Below, piece by piece: positions 22,453 to 30,062 of a DNA stretch of 44,661 nucleotides. Below the pieces are notes generated by a model. It had not been told where the DNA came from. It searched no databases and saw only the letters and a program-made list of their open reading frames with translations. Position 1 is the first letter of the stretch. Every line of letters begins with the position of its first letter. The position numbers and the translations under genes are program-made. The stretch comes from a virus, in the IMG/VR virus record IMGVR_UViG_3300033145_001580, positions 1 through 44,661 of that record; one strand, written 5' to 3'.

Positions 22453-22884
22453 TTACACCTCCATTCTTAGAAAGGTCATCTCAGCCTCTCCTCCCATCTT
22501 CCTAAATAGGTTTATAATACTAGGGACATTCGTATAGCCCACCATTAGGCTACATCCCTTACCTTTAGCATACTTCGTGAGGGTGTTCCAACCATCTAGC
22601 CAAATCTTCTTAGTCAGTCCACCACTAGACCACATAGAGTAGACATTAAGGCTGCGGGAGCCTGAGCAGAAGTCCTCGTTGAAGGAGGTTAGGATGATAC
22701 CTATAGCCTTCTTCTCCTCAGTTACTATCACCCAACAGTCCATTGCTCCTATTAGGAGGCTCTTAAGGATATTACTCAGAGCATCCTCAGTTAGAACAAT
22801 AAAGGGTGGATAAGCCTCAACTACTGAAAGTCTTATATCCGACCAGACTCTAGGAATCTGCTCCGGAAGAAGTTTTACCAACAT
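22453..22884 (-). CDS. GNAT-like acetyltransferase, putative
   Basis: 143 residues, ATG 22884 inside the end of the previous gene (35-base overlap). The order WVIVTEEKKAIGIILTSF (strands 2-4), SLNVYSMWSSGG, WNTLTKYAKGKGCSLMVGYTNVPSIINLFRKMGGE resembles the GNAT fold: N194-type NxxSIxLFRKMG is a common end motif. Similar GNAT-like proteins occur in the tail/ejection region of other short-tailed phages. The acetyl-CoA loop (RxxGxG/A) is poorly conserved, so activity is doubtful. Confidence 0.5.
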   Translation of the reverse strand: MLVKLLPEQIPRVWSDIRLSVVEAYPPFIVLTEDALSNILKSLLIGAMDCWVIVTEEKKAIGIILTSFNEDFCSGSRSLNVYSMWSSGGLTKKIWLDGWNTLTKYAKGKGCSLMVGYTNVPSIINLFRKMGGEAEMTFLRMEV

Positions 22885-24205
22885 TATACAGCCCCCTTAT
22901 AAATCGTTTGTCGGAGAGTTTACTCCGCATCTTTATGTAGTCAAGGTTCAGACTTCCATTCCGGTAGTCAGAGCCCTTTACCTTAAGTCTTACCTCTGGC
23001 GCCGTGATATTCACAAAGGCACCTCCTTCGGGATTCAGCCGAGTCCAGCCCAAAGAGCTAAAGGTTTCCTGGGCTGCCTGGTAGTCATACCGATAGTCGG
23101 CACTTACATAGACATCCAGCAGGCTAGAATTACTATTGTAATGGTTAAGGCCTAGCTCTAGGAATCCAATAGTCTTCATCCCTCGCTGGGCTAAATCAAT
23201 GGAATCAGTGGCGAGTCTCCACTCATAGTCCTCTGTATCCTTAAAGAATCCGCAAAGTCGCCCACGATATTCGGTAAGGGAGGTAGCAAGCTGGTGCATC
23301 TCATAGAGACCATTCTCACTCAACACGAAGCCCCGGTCACCACCACAAATATAAAACTGCTTCCGACCTGGAGCATAGGAGATACGGACAGGCAGGTTAT
23401 TAGTATCTCCAAGCAAGTCCGTCATATACTCTCGGTAGCCCAGTTTCTGGAAATTCAGCTGGGCATCAGCAAGCCACAGGTCATGCTCCATATCCAAGAA
23501 GCAGTGGATTTCCTGATTTCCTGCTACATGGTTCGCACTGGCTATGCCTAGTCCTCCAAGCTCCTTCACACCAAAAGTAGTTATCGGCTCATTCACAGGA
23601 ACAAGGAGCATTCTACCTCCATCCCCATAAACGGCAACTGCATCTCCTAAGCGAAGAATCTTATGGACTAGCCCAGTCCCCCACTTATCCCAAGGCACCT
23701 TAGCATATCCAGAGGTAGCATCCTCACCTACTCGGAAGTCAAAGTTGCCAATTCCACTCCATGCAACCCAGCCGAGACTCATGTCTCCAAAGTTAGCATC
23801 ACTCTGGACAATGCCTCCCATAATAGCCTGACCCTTGAAGTTACAACAGGTCATACATTCAGGGGCCTTGCTGGTAGGTAGCTGGGATATTAGTGGGGTT
23901 CCAGTCCCAGGATTCCTTATATAAGTATCCACTGTAACTGAGTTAGGACTAGTCCCAATACTAACCACACTCGCCACATAGAACATCCCAAAGCCCGCTA
24001 TATCCACATGGTCTATACTCGCAGCTACTCCTAAGTCCTGCATATCCACGGCTGTCCATACATTACCTGTGGTACAGTAGAGTTCAAATAGGTGCAGCTT
24101 AGTATCAATTAGGGCTAAGCCTAGAGTATAATAATCCGTACCTATTACTTGTGGCCAAGGCCAACTCACCGTCCCCCATGTTCCTGTTCCAGTTATTCCT
24201 GCCAT
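22850..24205 (-). CDS. Putative tail tube/nozzle protein
   Basis: 451 residues; start after AGGAGACTAAGAA. Almost entirely strand-rich, with repeated Gly-containing turns and several Trp/Tyr motifs (WVAWSGIGNFDFRVG, FCGFFKDTEDYEWRLATDS-like), and no catalytic motif. Placed after the adaptor and before the ejection proteins, where short-tailed phages encode their tail tube B or nozzle, a beta-propeller protein. The assignment rests on position and fold pattern. Confidence 0.5.
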   Translation of the reverse strand: MAGITGTGTWGTVSWPWPQVIGTDYYTLGLALIDTKLHLFELYCTTGNVWTAVDMQDLGVAASIDHVDIAGFGMFYVASVVSIGTSPNSVTVDTYIRNPGTGTPLISQLPTSKAPECMTCCNFKGQAIMGGIVQSDANFGDMSLGWVAWSGIGNFDFRVGEDATSGYAKVPWDKWGTGLVHKILRLGDAVAVYGDGGRMLLVPVNEPITTFGVKELGGLGIASANHVAGNQEIHCFLDMEHDLWLADAQLNFQKLGYREYMTDLLGDTNNLPVRISYAPGRKQFYICGGDRGFVLSENGLYEMHQLATSLTEYRGRLCGFFKDTEDYEWRLATDSIDLAQRGMKTIGFLELGLNHYNSNSSLLDVYVSADYRYDYQAAQETFSSLGWTRLNPEGGAFVNITAPEVRLKVKGSDYRNGSLNLDYIKMRSKLSDKRFIRGLYNVGKTSSGADS

Positions 24206-24216
24206 TTCTTAGTCTC

Positions 24217-25488
24217 CTATGTTAAATATTCCCACCAGTCGTTTAATGCTCCACTACCATCATCAGAATATCCTCGTCCCATATATATAGTATTATTTAC
24301 TGCTGCCGCAACAGCAAGATTTCTCCTACTCCCTGGAAAATCGACCTCACTTTGCCAAGCATTGGTTACAGGGTTGTAAGATCCCCAAAGTGTAGAATAA
24401 TTGAAACTCCATCTACCAGTTCCAAAATAAACAAGTCCATCTGCTGCTGCCCCAACACCGGCAGATAATGCTCGTTGGAAAGGTATGTCAAGATGAAAGT
24501 CTGCTTTTTGTGTCCATTGGTCGCCAATAGGATTATACTCCCACCAACCCAACCCTCCTCCACTTAGTCCAACATAGGCTTTATCGTTTAATTCTACTGC
24601 TACCATACTTGTTGATAAACCACCTGGAAAATCTCCTTTTTGTGTCCAACTATCTTCTAGTGTATTATACTCCCACCAATCATCAAGATTATAGTAAGCT
24701 GTACCTGTTCCAACATATACTTTTCCACCTACTCCTATTGCTACTCCTTGGGACCTATAACTTCCAGGAAAATCCCCCTTCCTCGTCCAAGTATCAGTTA
24801 AGGTATTATACTCATACCAAAATTTGTTGTAACTATACCCACCTAGACCTACATAAATGTTACTACCTAGAGTTGCAGCAACAGCATGGGGAGTGTTACC
24901 ACTTACAGGAAAATCTGCTTTTTGAGTCCAAAGCTGTATTTTTGAGTTATAAGCCCACCATGAACCTCCAGTATATACCCCAAGCCCAGAATAAATAAGA
25001 TCCCCAACTGTTACTGCAATACCTCCCCAACTGGGAATAAATGGAGTATCAGCTTTTTGTAGCCATCTATCAGCTGGACAAGCCTTAACCCCACCTGTTA
25101 CAATATTTCCGCAGGAATCCTCAACAGAAATAGTTGCAGAAGCACAAATGGCAACAAGAGCATCTGTACTAACTGTATTTTCCCTTCCACTAGTTGTAAT
25201 ACTACCCAGAGTAAAGTGTAAACCCTCTATAGACCAGCTAAAGGGACCTATTCCTCCAACTACCTCAACTGTTTTGGTTTGAAGGTAGGAGAAAGAACTA
25301 AGTAGTGGAACCCACCTAAAGTAGTACCCTGGGTCACTACAAGTCCCGGCTACATCCTCCGACAACTTCATGCTAACTGGCTCCCCACATCCAATCCTCT
25401 TCAACTCAGGACGAAAGGTATTACTATGCACATGGCTCTCAGCAACCGAGTCACCTACTCCTATCATCTGAACCGGAACCCTCATCAT
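24217..25488 (-). CDS. Kelch-repeat beta-propeller tail protein
   Basis: 423 residues, 4-base overlap with the previous gene. The first ~150 residues are strand-rich and contain Cys. From about residue 150 there are six or so Kelch units of ~46 residues, each with a double-Gly-like turn, WWEYN or YWYEYN, and WTQKADFPG. Kelch units form a beta-propeller, commonly binding sugars or proteins. Codons and bases here are distinctly more AT-rich than in the flanking structural genes, suggesting recent acquisition. A receptor- or surface-binding role on the tail is likely; an enzymatic role is not shown. Confidence 0.75.
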   Translation of the reverse strand: MMRVPVQMIGVGDSVAESHVHSNTFRPELKRIGCGEPVSMKLSEDVAGTCSDPGYYFRWVPLLSSFSYLQTKTVEVVGGIGPFSWSIEGLHFTLGSITTSGRENTVSTDALVAICASATISVEDSCGNIVTGGVKACPADRWLQKADTPFIPSWGGIAVTVGDLIYSGLGVYTGGSWWAYNSKIQLWTQKADFPVSGNTPHAVAATLGSNIYVGLGGYSYNKFWYEYNTLTDTWTRKGDFPGSYRSQGVAIGVGGKVYVGTGTAYYNLDDWWEYNTLEDSWTQKGDFPGGLSTSMVAVELNDKAYVGLSGGGLGWWEYNPIGDQWTQKADFHLDIPFQRALSAGVGAAADGLVYFGTGRWSFNYSTLWGSYNPVTNAWQSEVDFPGSRRNLAVAAAVNNTIYMGRGYSDDGSGALNDWWEYLT

Positions 25489-25913
25489 GTCACCATAAAG
25501 TAATCATTAAGCAAGGTATCATCATCACTATCCGTATACCCCGTCTTAGTTAGCTTCAAGGTATGTCCACCTAACTCCACGTCCGCAACATCAAGCTCCC
25601 CATTGGCATCCGTAGTCCCCTTCAACACTCCATCCACCCAAACACTAACAGTCTGTAGGTCCGCCCCACTTACATAATCCGTCACATCAAACGTAACATC
25701 CCTAGTCCCCAAACTAGGCAAACTCTGGCCCATTCCTCCCCATGCCACCCCACTAGCATTAAGGCTATCAAAAGCCTCATGTAGCTCCACTCCACCATCC
25801 TTCGGCCCCACATTAAAGCACTCCGTAAGCCTCTCGGTATTCCTCTCCCTCCTACTACTAGCCCGGAGTCCCTTACCCAACCCATCACTAAAGACTGCCT
25901 CAAACTCCTTCAT
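25485..25913 (-). CDS. Structural protein with beta-sandwich (PEGA-like) domain
   Basis: 142 residues from ATG 25913, preceded by GGAGGCTGAGGGTC; a longer in-frame start would extend deep into the previous gene. The C-terminal half (VTFDVTDYVSGADLQTVSVWVDG, TTDANGELDVADVELGGHTLKLTKTGY) fits a PEGA/carboxypeptidase-regulatory-like beta sandwich, common as a decoration or carbohydrate-binding module in phage tails. The N-terminal half has no clear motif. It overlaps the next gene by 4 bases. Confidence 0.6.
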   Translation of the reverse strand: MKEFEAVFSDGLGKGLRASSRRERNTERLTECFNVGPKDGGVELHEAFDSLNASGVAWGGMGQSLPSLGTRDVTFDVTDYVSGADLQTVSVWVDGVLKGTTDANGELDVADVELGGHTLKLTKTGYTDSDDDTLLNDYFMVT

Positions 25914-26427
25914 GACCCTCAGCCTCCTCCAGTACCTTATCCAGCAACACCTTCTCCGAGCTTCCACTCTCCTTCTCACCAACAAAGGCCAGGCCAGTCC
26001 ACACCTCCTGAACACTAGGCTCGTCTGGTCTGTTCATTTTCTGAACATACCTAACGAACACAGTTATGCGGTCTCCAGCCCTGACAGGGATAGTCCCATC
26101 ATAGCCGGCAATATTCCGCAGAGAGGGACAAGTATAGGTTGATTTTCCTGTGGGACCTGCTACCTCTATCTCGACAACTGGAGCACTATCCTTATCTACC
26201 TTGCCCAGGTAAATAATGACATTCTTTAGTTCTCCATTACTGGATGCCAGGAATCTGAAAACTGTCCCATCTTCCTCGGGCGTCAGGATATAGCCACTCA
26301 AGGGAACAGCCGGAATGATGACCTCCGCCACCTTCACACTCCTCCTATTAAGGTGCCCCATGTAACGCTCGACCTGGGCAAACTTACTTTCCGTATCTCC
26401 TGTCAACTTAAATCTCACACTGCTCAT
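25900..26427 (-). CDS. Hypothetical tail-region protein
   Basis: 175 residues, overlapping the adaptor gene (ATGA) and the downstream gene by 14 bases. Mainly strands. Palindrome 26027-26051 is embedded in it and reads RYVQKMNRP. The final ~40 residues are Glu-rich. By position it lies between the adaptor and tail proteins, so a head-completion or tail role is likely; no family recognised. Confidence 0.55.
   Translation of the reverse strand: MSSVRFKLTGDTESKFAQVERYMGHLNRRSVKVAEVIIPAVPLSGYILTPEEDGTVFRFLASSNGELKNVIIYLGKVDKDSAPVVEIEVAGPTGKSTYTCPSLRNIAGYDGTIPVRAGDRITVFVRYVQKMNRPDEPSVQEVWTGLAFVGEKESGSSEKVLLDKVLEEAEGHEGV
26027..26051. repeat. 25-bp palindrome site inside a tail-region gene
   Basis: Left arm GGTCTGTTCA, spacer TTTTC, right arm TGAACATACC. 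Read on the coding strand as RYVQKMNRP. Confidence 0.92.
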
Positions 26428-27173
26428 CCTTCCATCTCCTCCACATCCGACATCTCCTGGTCCGCCATCATACTATCTAAGGAGAGCAGGTCAATGTCTA
26501 GAATTGCCTTCCAATCCTTTGCCCCCTCGGTATTTCTATAAAAGGCCTCTAGCTCGTACAAGCCGGCCTTGAGTAGAATATCCGGATGAAGCTCTGTCCA
26601 GTAGCTCTTAGTCTCGGTCCAATTAGGTGCTGAATAAATGGCCGTCAGTGTTGGGCTGCGGAACTTGCCCCAGATACTCAGTGTATAGGACTCATCAGAA
26701 GGAGGCATAAAGACTATTCCATTATAAGTATAATGTCCCCCATCATCCATTGTCAGGATGTCTCCAATATCACTGTAGCCACTCAGGTCCAAATCAGAGG
26801 AAGCATCCGGGTAAGGTCTGAACACACCAAGAGCGTAGTAAAGCGGAGTTCCATTCGTAACATCCGACACCTTCTCATAATAGTACTCTCGAAGCTCCGT
26901 CATGCTTAGCTTTTCCAACTTCAGCTTCCCATCATTATTGGTTATCCAGACCTCCTTGACAGCCTCTAGGCCCTCTACTACAGCATACCACTCTCCTTCA
27001 GCAATGGTGCCAAAGCTACGAGCCATACTCTTGTCATGTTCTACTATCCTATCAAGAAGCCTCTGCCCAGAGTTCAGGAAGAAGTCTGCACCTGAATCAT
27101 TCCAGTCAGAGTCTACTAGGTCATATCGACCACTCCTCTTAACGAACAGTTCCCTTATATCATGGTAGTCCAT
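26424..27173 (-). CDS. Head-tail adaptor protein (SU10 adaptor-like)
   Basis: 249 residues; start after GAGGTGAGAG. MDYHDIRELFVKRSGRYDLV, SGADFFLNSGQRLLDR, then ELREYYYEKVSDVTNGTPLYYALGVFRPYP and the late LELEAFYRNTEGAKDWKAILD-like segment fit the short-tailed/SU10-type adaptor that follows the capsid gene and joins portal to tail. Directly downstream of the capsid gene, as expected. The C-terminus is very acidic. Confidence 0.7.
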   Translation of the reverse strand: MDYHDIRELFVKRSGRYDLVDSDWNDSGADFFLNSGQRLLDRIVEHDKSMARSFGTIAEGEWYAVVEGLEAVKEVWITNNDGKLKLEKLSMTELREYYYEKVSDVTNGTPLYYALGVFRPYPDASSDLDLSGYSDIGDILTMDDGGHYTYNGIVFMPPSDESYTLSIWGKFRSPTLTAIYSAPNWTETKSYWTELHPDILLKAGLYELEAFYRNTEGAKDWKAILDIDLLSLDSMMADQEMSDVEEMEG

Positions 27174-27275
27174 CTCTCACCTCAAAGTGCTCGGAAGGAA
27201 GGAGTTTGCACCCCTTCCCCCCAAGCTGCCACACAACCGCGAGGAGGAACGTGGCATCCAGTAAGCTAGCTCCTA
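27174..27275 (-). other. Capsid-adaptor gap with hairpins
   Basis: A 102-base gap, unusual in this tightly packed block. On the coding strand it holds an AGCTAG/CTAGCT hairpin overlapping the capsid stop, and a TGCCAC/GTGGCA hairpin, followed by a G-rich run and the adaptor ribosome site. No T tract is present, so it may be an mRNA-stabilising or processing element rather than a terminator. Confidence 0.4.
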
Positions 27276-28580
27276 CTAGCTGTTATCCTGACCAATCCCA
27301 TTCAGGTACATATGGGTGTAAGGATGATGCAGTTCGAGACCAGCCTCAGTTAGAAACTCCTCTGTCGTTGCATCAACCCGGCTACCCTGTGTGCCAGGCC
27401 CTGCTTTCTTTGCCTCACCTTCTGCATAGAACTGGGTATCATCAATGTAACGGTATTTGATATTCTTAGGATCCAGAATCAGCATACCATTACGCAGTGT
27501 TGCCTCAGCACTCATCAGCGGATGGGTCTTCAGGTTGATAGTTCCAAACGGAGTAATCCATTCGGTCACCTGAATACCATAAGACTTAGTCGTCGGCGTC
27601 AGCTGCATATGTGCACCTGCTTTGGCCAACTTATTGATACCGAGGAGAGCACCTGAACCGCAAAGTGCAATCTTCTCAGTACTACCATAACGAAACAGGA
27701 GTTCAAGATAGTTATCCAGGAAGTCCTCACCACCACCATCATCAAGCCATGATTTCCCATCGTAGCTCGCATTCAGGCTGAAGTCAACGACATTACCACT
27801 GTTGAGTCTCCTCAGGGTATTGATAATACCCTCAGTAGACCTCTCAGGATAACCACCATCCCCAGTAGTTTCATACATGAACCCAAAGAGGAATGCTTTC
27901 TCCATCTCTATCGAGTGGAGTTCCAACGCCTCTCTCTTCAGCTCCTTGTATGCATCACCGGTCCTCAGCTTAGTCTTCCTCGCCGTACGAGTAATCTTCA
28001 GAGGGGTTCTGAAAATCTGGGTATAATTGTACAGCTTGGTCGGGTCATAGCTAACCGACGCAGGAATTTCCGCCCCTTCTTCGTTGATGTTACCAATAAC
28101 CATCACCACATCCGCATCACTCAGGTCGTGGCCATAATCACTGTTATCATCATCCTCAAGCAGGCTCACCTTGATGTATGAGCTAGCTCCATTTGCTGCC
28201 CTCGCCGTGACTTTCGCATTTACATCCAGGGTAAAATCACTAGCATCCCGAATCAGCACCTGATGTCCAACACGGAAATGACTAACACCGTCTGCACTCA
28301 TCTTGAGCCAGATGTCATCTCCAGCAGAGCCCCCACTAACATAAGCCGAACTCAGGGCATCAGTGTAGATTCCTGTAACAGCAGCCCTCTGGGTAGATAA
28401 GTCTTTAGTCCACCAGTAATATTCGGGATCCGTCACTGCTTCGTTCTTCAGCATACTCAGGATAGCCGTAAGCGGCGCCATCCCATTTGGATACAAATAA
28501 AGTATCCCCTCTCTCCAGTTCTTGGGCCTTTGGTCATCGGCCCAACTACCAGTACCTCTCATTCCAGCAAAACCAGCCAT
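27276..28580 (-). CDS. Major capsid protein (DUF5309/SU10 MCP-like)
   Basis: 434 residues; start after GGAGGTTATAGAT. The central YNYTQIFRTPLKITRTARKTKLRTG followed by ELKREALELHSIEMEKAFLFG is the mark of DUF5309 capsid proteins such as that of SU10-type phages; the protein has the ~430-residue length expected of this HK97-fold family. Domain order cannot be drawn in detail by eye. It sits between sugar-modifying genes and the adaptor. Copy number should be high. Confidence 0.8.
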   Translation of the reverse strand: MAGFAGMRGTGSWADDQRPKNWREGILYLYPNGMAPLTAILSMLKNEAVTDPEYYWWTKDLSTQRAAVTGIYTDALSSAYVSGGSAGDDIWLKMSADGVSHFRVGHQVLIRDASDFTLDVNAKVTARAANGASSYIKVSLLEDDDNSDYGHDLSDADVVMVIGNINEEGAEIPASVSYDPTKLYNYTQIFRTPLKITRTARKTKLRTGDAYKELKREALELHSIEMEKAFLFGFMYETTGDGGYPERSTEGIINTLRRLNSGNVVDFSLNASYDGKSWLDDGGGEDFLDNYLELLFRYGSTEKIALCGSGALLGINKLAKAGAHMQLTPTTKSYGIQVTEWITPFGTINLKTHPLMSAEATLRNGMLILDPKNIKYRYIDDTQFYAEGEAKKAGPGTQGSRVDATTEEFLTEAGLELHHPYTHMYLNGIGQDNS

Positions 28581-28582
28581 AT

Positions 28583-29032
28583 CTATAACCTCCGTTTCTT
28601 AATACTCTTTGCAGGTGTTCCAGCCCAAATATCATAAGCAGGAACATCCCTAGTTACCACACTGCCCGCACCTACTAGGGCCGTGCATCCTATCCTAACG
28701 CCACAAACAATGGTAACACCTGCACCGAGCCTCGCACCTTTCTCCACGGTGGTCCTTTCCCACATTCCTTTTGGGGAAGGAGGATACCTGTCGTTAGTGA
28801 AGGTTACCCTAGGTCCTATCCAAGCTCTATCCTCGATTGTGACACCACTTGGAATAAAGCACATTGCTCCAATACGAACATTGTCCCCTATTACCACACC
28901 ATCACCAATCTCAGTAAAACTTCCAACCTGGACATTCCAGCCTATCTCAGCCGTCCTGTATACATTACAGTTGCCCCAGATTTTAACCCTCTTCCTCTTT
29001 AGCTCCAGCCATCTCTTAATCATCATAATCAT
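28583..29032 (-). CDS. Hexapeptide-repeat (LbH) acetyltransferase
   Basis: 149 residues, overlapping the glycosyltransferase by 4 bases. From residue ~27 there are tandem [IV]-G-x4 hexapeptides (VGSFTEIGDGVVIGDNVRIG, VTIEDRAWIGPRVTFTND, GVTIVCGVRIG, ALVGAGSVVTRDVP), the left-handed beta-helix of acyl-CoA-dependent O/N-acetyltransferases. VTFTNDRYPPSP resembles the active-site loop of WlbB-type amino-sugar acetyltransferases. Likely acetylates a sugar, plausibly one attached by the neighbouring glycosyltransferase. Confidence 0.85.
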   Translation of the reverse strand: MIMMIKRWLELKRKRVKIWGNCNVYRTAEIGWNVQVGSFTEIGDGVVIGDNVRIGAMCFIPSGVTIEDRAWIGPRVTFTNDRYPPSPKGMWERTTVEKGARLGAGVTIVCGVRIGCTALVGAGSVVTRDVPAYDIWAGTPAKSIKKRRL

Positions 29033-30003
29033 GACAGGACCTCCTCATAAATCTTTACCATCTCATCGCACATCTGGTCAAGGCTTGGAACCTCCATAGC
29101 CTCTCTAGGCTCTACCTCTCCACGCAGAATTTCTTCCAACTGCTTAGCCAGACCTCTCTGGTCACCCTCGCGAACCCAAAAGTCAGCATAAGGATTACCA
29201 GTATAGGAAATAACCTTACACCCCGATGCCTTTGCCTCAAAGCAAATCTTATTGTGGTCGCCATACCTTACCAGTCCTATATAGTAATCAACCGAACAGA
29301 AAGCATTCCTCAACCCATCCGCATCAAATACCGTACTACTAACATGACTGGCAAAACTCGCACCGTTCCGATTGATTAGTGGAAAGAACCATCTATGCTG
29401 GTCCTTAGGCAAATAAGAGGCATGGAGAACAGCATCAGGAATCTCAGGACTCAAGTATCCCCAAGCAACAAACAAATCCAGAGGCCACTTAATATAATGG
29501 CAATTCTCAGCTGTAAACAGACTAGGATTACCACTAAACTTACCCCTGCTTGCCACTGGTTTCCAAAACTCCTTATCTACACCCAGAGGAACTACATGAA
29601 CCTCTGTCCTCTTATCACATATGCTACGGTAGAAGTCCGCATGTCGGCTCCAAAAAGTAACAATCGCATCGGAGTGCTGAAGCCAAAACTGCATCAGCAT
29701 CCAGGTATCTCCATGTCCATACCCCTTATTCAGACCCTCTTCCACAGCCGTCTGAAAAACGTGTTCAGGAGTACCATGCCCAATCCATACAACCTTCTGC
29801 CCCTTCTGCACCTTCTCATATACTCCAGGCAGATGTGTATGACTAACATGGATATCAGCATCATCCGCAACCGCAAAGGTATCTGGAGCCTGAGGGTCCA
29901 CTAGAATTGAGTCGATTCCCAGTAGCTGTTCCCCCTGCACCATACTCTCCGCAACCCGATGCATACCACTTCCATTCTTTATAGACCAATGTACAACTTT
30001 CAT
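29029..30003 (-). CDS. GT-B glycosyltransferase (GT4-like)
   Basis: 324 residues; start after GAGGAGGAGAAGTAAG. Rossmann-like N-terminal half (MKVVHWSIKNGSGMHRVAESMV, KVVWIGHGTPEH), then EVHVVPLGVDKEFW, and in the C-terminal half VRYGDHNKICFEAKASGCKVISY with the E-x7-E type GT4 motif. Such enzymes transfer a nucleotide-activated sugar. With the acetyltransferase immediately downstream and the capsid gene next, the sugar target may be a virion protein or host glycan; DNA as target is also possible. No signal peptide. Confidence 0.85.
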   Translation of the reverse strand: MKVVHWSIKNGSGMHRVAESMVQGEQLLGIDSILVDPQAPDTFAVADDADIHVSHTHLPGVYEKVQKGQKVVWIGHGTPEHVFQTAVEEGLNKGYGHGDTWMLMQFWLQHSDAIVTFWSRHADFYRSICDKRTEVHVVPLGVDKEFWKPVASRGKFSGNPSLFTAENCHYIKWPLDLFVAWGYLSPEIPDAVLHASYLPKDQHRWFFPLINRNGASFASHVSSTVFDADGLRNAFCSVDYYIGLVRYGDHNKICFEAKASGCKVISYTGNPYADFWVREGDQRGLAKQLEEILRGEVEPREAMEVPSLDQMCDEMVKIYEEVLS

Positions 30004-30030
30004 CTTACTTCTCCTCCTCGCTTGTCTACA

Positions 30031-30055
30031 GGTCTGTTCATTATATGAACATACC
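30031..30055. repeat. 25-bp palindrome site
   Basis: Left arm GGTCTGTTCA, spacer TTATA, right arm TGAACATACC. In the 59-base gap between the fibre-like gene and the glycosyltransferase gene. Confidence 0.92.
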
Positions 30056-30062
30056 TAGCTAT

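Noticed and set aside
24467-24492. Internal minus-strand promoter in the Kelch gene
   Set aside because: A TTGACA with a poor TTATCT at 17 nt in AT-rich coding sequence is likely chance.
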